Source of the DNA: an uncultured bacterium
GTDB taxonomy: Bacteria > Patescibacteriota > Saccharimonadia > Saccharimonadales > Saccharimonadaceae
Direction of reading: 5' to 3'
Assembly: GCA_900556165.1 (NCBI GenBank)
Contig: USNP01000012.1
Coordinates: 1 to 11,213, forward strand
Length of the DNA stretch: 11,213 nucleotides
Positions 6,260-10,506 of the stretch are shown here, piece after piece (the first letter of the stretch is position 1; the number at the start of each line of letters is the position of its first letter). A model generated the notes under the pieces. It made no database searches. It was given only the letters and a program-made list of their open reading frames with translations, and was not told the DNA's origin. Both the position numbers and the translations under genes were made by a program.

Positions 6260-7508
6260 TTTTCTGCGTTTCAAAATCTTTTGCGCGTTCTTTGCCGTAA
6301 TATTTGGTTAAAAATTCGCGTTTATATTCGAAAAAATTTCCATTTTCAAGGCTTTTACGAATTTTATCGACAGTGTTGATTACGAAAAATTCATTATGAA
6401 TTGAGGCAAGCGTGCTTGCAAGAATTTCGTCTGCGCGGAAAAGATGATTTATGTAAGCTTTTGTGAAATTTTGACAAGTATAACATTTACATTGTGAATC
6501 AATTGGTGTAAAATCTTCTTTAAATTTAGCATTTTTAATATTAATTCGCCCAGAATAAGTGAAAATTGCTCCGTTGCGAGCTTGGCGAGTTGGTGCCACG
6601 CAGTCGAAAGTGTCAATACCAAATTCTACGCCCAAAAAGAGATCGGCGGGTTGTGCACCCATTCCTAACAGATGCCGTGGTTTTTCTTCAGGCAAGGTTG
6701 TGTTCACCCAAGTTAGAACTTCAGGAATTTCTTCGGGTTGAAAAATTCCGCCAATTCCAAAGCCGTCAAAATCTCTCGAGCCCAAAAAACTTGCGCTCTC
6801 CTTTCGAAAATCTTCTTCTCGAGCACCTTGAACGACTGCAAACAATGCTTGCAAATTTTCGCCTTTTTTGAAATGTTCATCGTTTAATTCGTTGTGGCGT
6901 TTCAAGCATTTTTCTGCCCAAAAATGAGTTTTATCAAGTGCAGATTTGATCTGTTTTCGGCCTGCAAGTGGTGAGGTTAATTCGTCGAAAGCCATATGAA
7001 TATCCGCACCAATTTTATGTTGAAGTTCCATAGAGATTTCAGGTGACATAAAGATCTTCTCACCAGAAATGTGTGATTTAAACCAAACTCCATCTTCGCC
7101 AACTTTCGCAAGCTGGTTTGAATTGTTTTTTGCAAGCGAAGAATTACCTTTCGAAATATGCGAAGTTGCATCAATCCCCTTTTTATAAGCCATTCCAAGC
7201 GAAAAAACCTGAAAACCGCCAGAATCAGTAAAGGTCGGCGCGTTCCAATTCATAAATTTATGAATTCCGCCAGCTTTTTTCAGAATGTCCGCACCAGGTC
7301 GAAGCATTAAATGATAAGTGTTAGCAAGAACCGCTTGTGCACCAGTTGAGCGAATTTGTTCAGGGGTCATCGCCTTTACAGTTGCGTTTGTACCACCAGC
7401 GATATAGGCTGGAGTTTTAATTTCGCCGTGCGGTGTTTGAATTACGCCGGTACGTGCTAAGGTTCCGTTTAAGCGGGTTTTAATTTCAAAGTTTAAAGCT
7501 TTTTTCAT
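6237..7508 (-). CDS. tgt: tRNA-guanine transglycosylase
   Basis: 423 residues. Exchanges G34 in GUN anticodons for a 7-deazaguanine (preQ1 in most bacteria) on the way to queuosine. Visible: TDSGGFQVFSLG (94-105, substrate-binding D95), AFDE (173-176), VVQG (225-228), the nucleophile region GIDTFDCVAPTRQARNG (297-313), and zinc ligands C340, C342, C345 with H355. Two departures from the usual form stand out: about 26 extra residues after FSLG (roughly 106-137), and the base-recognition loop reads GGIFQPEE (253-260) where typical bacterial enzymes have GGLAVGE. Length is therefore above the usual ~375. The start ATG at 7508 has a TATAAT ending 8 bases before it and no ribosome site. No queuosine-pathway gene is nearby, so substrate supply by salvage is likely but inferred. 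Confidence 0.94.
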   Translation of the reverse strand: MKKALNFEIKTRLNGTLARTGVIQTPHGEIKTPAYIAGGTNATVKAMTPEQIRSTGAQAVLANTYHLMLRPGADILKKAGGIHKFMNWNAPTFTDSGGFQVFSLGMAYKKGIDATSHISKGNSSLAKNNSNQLAKVGEDGVWFKSHISGEKIFMSPEISMELQHKIGADIHMAFDELTSPLAGRKQIKSALDKTHFWAEKCLKRHNELNDEHFKKGENLQALFAVVQGAREEDFRKESASFLGSRDFDGFGIGGIFQPEEIPEVLTWVNTTLPEEKPRHLLGMGAQPADLFLGVEFGIDTFDCVAPTRQARNGAIFTYSGRINIKNAKFKEDFTPIDSQCKCYTCQNFTKAYINHLFRADEILASTLASIHNEFFVINTVDKIRKSLENGNFFEYKREFLTKYYGKERAKDFETQKNEDSLQN

Positions 7509-7515
7509 CTGTAAA

Positions 7516-7544
7516 ATTATATCACGAAACGGATTTTTTTACAA
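7516..7544 (-). promoter_or_regulatory. tgt promoter, predicted leaderless
   Basis: Minus strand: -35 TTGTAA (7544-7539), a 17-base spacer, -10 TATAAT (7521-7516). The predicted start is 7509, one base before the ATG. It begins right after the rplK terminator, so tgt-yggU forms a separate unit. Confidence 0.6.
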
Positions 7545-7547
7545 ATT

Positions 7548-7574
7548 AAAAACCGCCCCGAAGAGCGATCTTTA
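7548..7574 (-). terminator. Intrinsic terminator of rplK with UUCG tetraloop
   Basis: Minus-strand RNA: stem CGCUC / GGGCG (7567-7563 with 7558-7554) closed by a cUUCGg tetraloop (7562-7559), extended outward by U-G and A/G-U pairs, and followed by five U (7552-7548). It ends a few bases upstream of the tgt -35. Confidence 0.8.
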
Positions 7575-7580
7575 AAAGGA

Positions 7581-8006
7581 TTATTCCGTGATTTCAACAC
7601 CCATTGAGCGAGCTGTTCCGGCGATAGTTTTCATAGCGCCTTCGATTGAAACGGCGTTCAAGTGATCTATTTTGATTTCAGCAATTTCTTGCAGCTGAGT
7701 TTTTGTAATTTTTCCAACTTTGTCAGTTTTTGAATTTCCTGCACCTTTTTGGATTCCTGCTCGTTCACGAATCATGTCATCAACTGGTTGACCAAGTGAT
7801 TTCCAAGTGAATGTTCGGTCTTCGAAAACTTGAAGGTGAACAATTACATCTTTACCCATCATGTCTTTAGTTGCTTCATTGAATGGGTTGATGAAATCCA
7901 TCATATTTAGACCCCATTGACCAAGTGTTGAACCAACTGGAGGCCGAGCAGTTGCGCGGCCAGCTGGAATACGAAGCTTCAAATTTCCAATAACTTTCTT
8001 TGCCAT
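7581..8006 (-). CDS. rplK: 50S ribosomal protein L11
   Basis: 141 residues, the standard length. L11 binds the GTPase-associated centre of 23S rRNA and supports factor binding and RelA-type stringent signalling. The N-terminal domain has RPPVGSTLGQWGLNMMDF (21-38), the linker and RNA-binding domain run from about residue 72, and the family signature IAGTARSMGV lies near the C-terminus (128-137). The ATG at 8006 is preceded by AAAGGGA (8017-8011). Normally nusG-rplK-rplA are contiguous. Here two opposite-strand genes separate rplK from nusG, and tgt follows in place of rplA. rplK therefore has its own promoter and terminator and is a one-gene unit in this window. Confidence 0.97.
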   Translation of the reverse strand: MAKKVIGNLKLRIPAGRATARPPVGSTLGQWGLNMMDFINPFNEATKDMMGKDVIVHLQVFEDRTFTWKSLGQPVDDMIRERAGIQKGAGNSKTDKVGKITKTQLQEIAEIKIDHLNAVSIEGAMKTIAGTARSMGVEITE

Positions 8007-8028
8007 ATTTTCCCTTTAAATAATTTAT

Positions 8029-8044
8029 ACTTGATAATTCAAGT
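8029..8044. repeat. Inverted repeat ACTTGA-N4-TCAAGT in the rplK leader
   Basis: Perfect 6-base arms around a 4-base centre, at about +7 to +22 of the predicted rplK transcript. Twelve of 14 core bases equal a second copy upstream of secE (10451-10464). It could be a protein operator or an RNA hairpin. Confidence 0.55.
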
Positions 8045-8057
8045 GCGTAACGTATTA

Positions 8058-8086
8058 ATTCTAACATAAACTTTCAAAAATTTCAA
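8058..8086 (-). promoter_or_regulatory. rplK promoter
   Basis: Minus strand: -35 TTGAAA (8086-8081), a 17-base spacer, and extended -10 TGtTAGAAT (hexamer 8063-8058). The predicted start near 8051 gives a 44-45-base leader with AAAGGGA near its end. A second TATAAT further upstream (8138-8133) lacks a -35. Confidence 0.65.
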
Positions 8087-8108
8087 TAGCTATTTTAAAT
8101 ATAACGTA

Positions 8109-8205
8109 TTGACTTATTTAAAGAAATATTGTATTATATTTATTGCGATTCTTCGCAAAACATCTTTCGAATTTTCGAAAGCGTACATTTTATTTTTTTG
8201 GAGGT
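8109..8205 (+). promoter_or_regulatory. Promoter and structured leader of the orphan 175-aa gene
   Basis: -35 TTGACT (8109-8114), a 17-base spacer, -10 TATTAT (8132-8137); predicted start about 8144. The roughly 67-base leader holds two perfect inverted repeats: TTGCGA-TTCT-TCGCAA (8143-8158) and CTTTCGAA-TT-TTCGAAAG (8164-8181). A strong ribosome site GGAGGT follows at 8200-8205, five bases before the ATG. Neither hairpin is followed directly by a long T-run, although TATTTTTTT (8191-8199) occurs ten bases after the second. Confidence 0.6.
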
Positions 8206-8210
8206 AGCTT

Positions 8211-8738
8211 ATGCTCAAAATTATTGAAAGCGTTAATTTTTCTGCTGTTGAAGTTTGGAAAGAAGAAGAGTTGCTGAATTTAAGCCAGACTGTAATTTTC
8301 TTACCGATTGAAGCAATTAAGACATTACCAAGTCTTGGCGGAGCTTCGCATGAATTTTTCGAAAAGCTTGAGCTAAAGATTTTAAAAATATCCTTTAACG
8401 ATAGATCAGAGAATTTATTGGTTCGAGGTGTTGAAGAACTTCATCCTCATCGTGGATATTTTCGAATAAATCCTTGTGCTGAAAGTGTGGAATTTTTACG
8501 GATTAAGTCAGCAATTGAACGTACGATTGCGGCAATTTTCTGTAATATTTCCGGTGATTTTCAAGCAGACTTCTTTCATTCGAGTGGAGAAGTTTTTCAC
8601 CGAGTTGATTTTTACGGCAAACTTGGGAATCAAATTTTAAAAATGAATATTTCGGAAGAAGATTCACAAAAAGCTCAAGAAATCGTGGATGTTATTCGTC
8701 AGCGTAGAGTTATGTTAGTAGAAGAAGATAAAATTTAA
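8211..8738 (+). CDS. Hypothetical protein, 175 aa, orphan between nusG and rplK
   Basis: I do not recognise this protein. It has no signal peptide, no membrane segment and no repeats, so it should be soluble and cytosolic. It is acidic at the N-terminus (KEEELL near 18-23) and ends in a charged tail (RQRRVMLVEEDKI). Mixed alpha/beta character is suggested by alternating hydrophobic strands (TVIFLP, LELKILKISF) and a C-terminal helix (about 148-165). H-P-H (78-80) and two cysteines (89, 110) are the only residues that stand out; no known catalytic motif is visible. Evidence that it is a real gene: a good promoter, structured leader, optimal GGAGGT site, codon use like its neighbours, and an intrinsic terminator 54 bases after its stop. 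It stands opposite in strand to the secE-nusG/rplK genes around it. Confidence 0.8.
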   Translation: MLKIIESVNFSAVEVWKEEELLNLSQTVIFLPIEAIKTLPSLGGASHEFFEKLELKILKISFNDRSENLLVRGVEELHPHRGYFRINPCAESVEFLRIKSAIERTIAAIFCNISGDFQADFFHSSGEVFHRVDFYGKLGNQILKMNISEEDSQKAQEIVDVIRQRRVMLVEEDKI

Positions 8739-8792
8739 CTCTTTCTGTTAATGGTGGATAACTCGAAAAGTAGCTATAAAACCTCCAATTCA

Positions 8793-8815
8793 CCTCGGTT
8801 TTGTACCGGGGTTTT
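8793..8815 (+). terminator. Intrinsic terminator after the orphan 175-aa gene
   Basis: Stem CCUCGGU (8793-8799) pairs with ACCGGGG (8805-8811) with one U-G pair, loop UUUGU, followed by UUUU-C-UU-G-UUUUU. It lies 54 bases after the stop and directly before the next promoter. Confidence 0.82.
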
Positions 8816-8816
8816 C

Positions 8817-8867
8817 TTGTTTTTGATTTCTAACTATGCTATAATTTTAAAATCACGCTTTGGAGGT
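8817..8867 (+). promoter_or_regulatory. Promoter and ribosome site of the nucleotidyltransferase-like gene
   Basis: Extended -10 TGcTATAAT (8837-8845) with a weak -35 TTGTTT (8817-8822) at 17 bases. Predicted start about 8852, then GGAGGT (8862-8867) six bases before the ATG at 8874. This fixes the start: an earlier in-frame ATG at 8751 lies upstream of a terminator and promoter. Confidence 0.65.
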
Positions 8868-8873
8868 TTAAAA

Positions 8874-9383
8874 ATGGAAAATCGTGAAGTACTTGAAGCA
8901 CTAAAAGATTTTGGGCGGGTTTATATTGTGGGGAGTTTTGCAATATATAAAGCTCTCTGCATTGATTCTGCTCAAAATAACGATATTGATATTGTGGTAA
9001 AAACAAATATAGCTGTCTCAAAAATTCGTAAACGGCTTGAAGATCTGGGAGGAACTTTTGTCGAAAATAATAATCACAAAGGCTTTCGAATTAACTATCG
9101 CGGACAACTTTTTGATATTTGGCGAATTAAAGATACGGATGCGATTTTTAAACAAGGCTTTGAACGAAAGTATCATAATATTACAGATCTAATTTCGTCA
9201 TTCGGTTTCAATCTTTACCAGGTTTGTATTTGCGTTGAAGATGGGATGATTCTAGCGACACCTGAATTTCACAAATATTCTCGAACGCAACAACTTAAAC
9301 TTATTAATCATAATTTATCAAATCCTGAGTATATGATAGATAAAGCTCTCAAGATTAATAAAAATGTTGTTGCTAAAAAGTAA
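8874..9383 (+). CDS. Short nucleotidyltransferase-fold protein, resembling a CCA/poly(A) polymerase head
   Basis: 169 residues. The N-terminal part shows a nucleotidyltransferase (pol beta-like) core: VGSFAIYKA (19-27) corresponds to the G-S turn, NNDIDIVV (35-42) gives metal-binding D37 and D39, and QLFDIW (78-83) places D81 as a candidate third acid. Later, GFNLYQVCICVEDGMI (111-126) and NPEYMIDKALKI (150-161) resemble the parts of CCA-adding enzyme heads that usually read RDFTINA and DPLRILRA, here degenerate. It lacks the C-terminal tRNA-binding half of a CCA enzyme, so it is unlikely to be one. It could be a stand-alone transferase acting on a small molecule, RNA or protein. No HEPN or other antitoxin-like partner is adjacent. 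It has its own promoter, GGAGGT site and terminator. Confidence 0.72.
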   Translation: MENREVLEALKDFGRVYIVGSFAIYKALCIDSAQNNDIDIVVKTNIAVSKIRKRLEDLGGTFVENNNHKGFRINYRGQLFDIWRIKDTDAIFKQGFERKYHNITDLISSFGFNLYQVCICVEDGMILATPEFHKYSRTQQLKLINHNLSNPEYMIDKALKINKNVVAKK

Positions 9384-9389
9384 TTTTTT

Positions 9390-9414
9390 TCTCGCTGAAT
9401 TTGGCGAGATTTTT
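9390..9414 (+). terminator. Intrinsic terminator of the nucleotidyltransferase-like gene
   Basis: Perfect stem UCUCGC / GCGAGA (9390-9395 and 9404-9409) with an 8-base loop, followed by five U (9410-9414). It begins seven bases after the stop codon. Confidence 0.85.
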
Positions 9415-9429
9415 AATTTTAAATAAAAC

Positions 9430-9452
9430 TAAAACGCCCATTTTTTGAGCGT
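9430..9452 (-). terminator. Intrinsic terminator of secE-nusG
   Basis: Minus-strand RNA: stem ACGCUC (9452-9447) with GGGCGU (9439-9434), including one U-G pair, loop of seven bases (AAAAAAU), then UUU-A-G-UUUU. It lies 21 bases after the nusG stop and back to back with the plus-strand terminator. Confidence 0.75.
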
Positions 9453-9473
9453 TTTTATCTTTTAAGAATTTAA

Positions 9474-10016
9474 TTAGATTTTTTCGATTTGAAGAATGTC
9501 GAGTTCAACTGGTGTTTCGCGACCAAACATCGAAACCATAACTTTAATTTTGCCCTTCACAGCATCGATTTCAGAAACTGCACCTTCAAAACCTTTGAAA
9601 GGACCATCTATGATGTTGATAATCTCGCCTTGAGAGAAATTGATATCAAACATTGGCTCTTCTGCACCCATTCGACGGCGAATATCACGCATTTCTTTCT
9701 CTGAAACTGGTGTTGGTGAGTCTGAACCGATAAACCCAGTTACACCAGGGGTGTTTCGAACAACGAACCAAGTTTCTTCTGTTAATTTCATCTCAACCAA
9801 AACGTAGCTTTGGAGAATTTTTCGTTCAACAACTTTGCGTTTTCCGTTTTTTACTTCGATTTGTTTCTCTTTCGGAACGAGTGTGTCGAAAATTTTATCT
9901 GCCATATCAACACCTTCAATTCGTTGGCGAAGATTTTCGGCGACTTTGTCTTCATATCCTGCTAAAGTTGTCACAGCATACCATTGTCGGGAATCATCAT
10001 ATCGTTTATTAGCCAT
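9474..10016 (-). CDS. nusG: Transcription termination/antitermination factor NusG
   Basis: 180 residues, typical length. NusG binds RNA polymerase, aids elongation, and links it to Rho or the ribosome (S10). The NGN domain begins at RQWYAVTTLAGYEDKVAENL (10-29), includes QSYVLVEMKL (69-78) and the RNTPGVTGFIG block (87-97); the KOW domain follows a short linker, with GEIINIIDGPFKGFEGAVSEID (130-151) and MFGRETPVEL near the end. The start at 10016 has AAAGGT in front. It lies 15 bases after secE, the usual order. The expected downstream rplK is displaced by about 1.5 kb carrying two opposite-strand genes, and a terminator closes the operon right after nusG. Confidence 0.97.
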   Translation of the reverse strand: MANKRYDDSRQWYAVTTLAGYEDKVAENLRQRIEGVDMADKIFDTLVPKEKQIEVKNGKRKVVERKILQSYVLVEMKLTEETWFVVRNTPGVTGFIGSDSPTPVSEKEMRDIRRRMGAEEPMFDINFSQGEIINIIDGPFKGFEGAVSEIDAVKGKIKVMVSMFGRETPVELDILQIEKI

Positions 10017-10031
10017 AAATACCTTTCGAAA

Positions 10032-10415
10032 TTATTTAATTAATGTTTTAAAAATCCAGTTAAATAAACCGTCGAGCAACAAGATTAGAGTTGCGAAACC
10101 TACAGAAAAAGCAATAACTGCGCCAGTCATTTTCCAAGTCTCTTTGCGTGTTGGCCAGCGAACTAATTTTAGTTCTCGCCAAGATGCTGCCAAGTATTTT
10201 CCGAGTGCAACAAATGGAATTATGATAAATTTAAACGGTTTTGCTAAAATTCGTACAAATTTTGGTGCTGGTTTTTTAGCTTTTTTCTCAGTTTTAATTC
10301 CTGCAACTTTTGCAGCATATTTACTGATTTTTGGTTCGTTTGAAGCCTGTTTTTTAAGCTTCGAATTTGCGTCTTTTGCTTTAACGCGAGTGATTTTGGT
10401 CTCTTTTTTCGCCAT
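10032..10415 (-). CDS. secE: Preprotein translocase subunit SecE
   Basis: 127 residues. SecE clamps SecY in the membrane translocation channel. The signature segment is SWRELKLVRWPTRKETW (78-94): an amphipathic helix followed by one transmembrane helix (about 97-116). Residues 1-55 are a lysine-rich, probably disordered extension that lacks the extra two helices of the E. coli protein; a further hydrophobic patch KFIIIPFVALGKYL (62-75) precedes the signature. The ATG at 10415 is supported by an AGGAG ribosome site about six bases upstream. It is the first gene of secE-nusG. Confidence 0.95.
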   Translation of the reverse strand: MAKKETKITRVKAKDANSKLKKQASNEPKISKYAAKVAGIKTEKKAKKPAPKFVRILAKPFKFIIIPFVALGKYLAASWRELKLVRWPTRKETWKMTGAVIAFSVGFATLILLLDGLFNWIFKTLIK

Positions 10416-10432
10416 TTCTCTCCTATTCCAAA

Positions 10433-10491
10433 ATTAAAAAGCCTATTAGGCTTGATATGTCAAGTATATCATAAAAATTCAAAAAAAGCAA
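10433..10491 (-). promoter_or_regulatory. secE-nusG promoter region (two overlapping candidates) with inverted repeat
   Basis: Candidate 1: -35 TTGCTT (10491-10486), a 17-base spacer, extended -10 TGaTATACT (hexamer 10468-10463), start about 10456. Candidate 2: perfect -35 TTGACA (10463-10458), a long 19-base spacer, -10 TTTAAT (10438-10433), start about 10426, just before the AGGAG site. CTTGATATGTCAAG (10451-10464) is an inverted repeat overlapping both and nearly equals the one in the rplK leader. Confidence 0.45.
10436..10453 (-). terminator. Intrinsic terminator between the histidine kinase gene and secE
   Basis: Minus-strand RNA: AAGCC / GGCUU stem (10453-10449 with 10443-10439) around a 5-base loop, running into a U tract (10440-10436) and then AAUUUU. 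It probably ends the kinase transcript. If secE is transcribed from the -10 at 10468-10463, the hairpin would instead sit in the secE leader. Confidence 0.6.
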
Positions 10492-10506
10492 AAAATATTC
10501 CAAAAA

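Noticed and set aside
6260..6274. TTG start for the DUF167 protein at 6274.
   Set aside because: The ATG at 6259 fits the usual family N-terminus; the five extra residues are only basic filler translated from the end of tgt.
6559..6871. Plus-strand open frames inside tgt, and similar small frames opposite radA, rplK, nusG and the kinase.
   Set aside because: They are shadows of well-supported genes, with no ribosome site, promoter or recognisable protein features.
8133..8138. Minus-strand TATAAT as an additional upstream rplK promoter.
   Set aside because: No acceptable -35 at 16-18 bases; it is the complement of the orphan gene's -10 region. The TTGAAA/TAGAAT pair nearer to rplK is better.
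8007..8210. A CRISPR array, tRNA or small protein gene in the largest intergenic gap.
   Set aside because: No repeated spacers, cloverleaf or open frame with a ribosome site; the gap is explained by two divergent promoters and leaders.
8751..8873. Longer N-terminus (41 residues) for the nucleotidyltransferase-like protein from the ATG at 8751.
   Set aside because: This stretch contains the intrinsic terminator of the previous gene and the extended -10 of this one; a GGAGGT site sits before the ATG at 8874.
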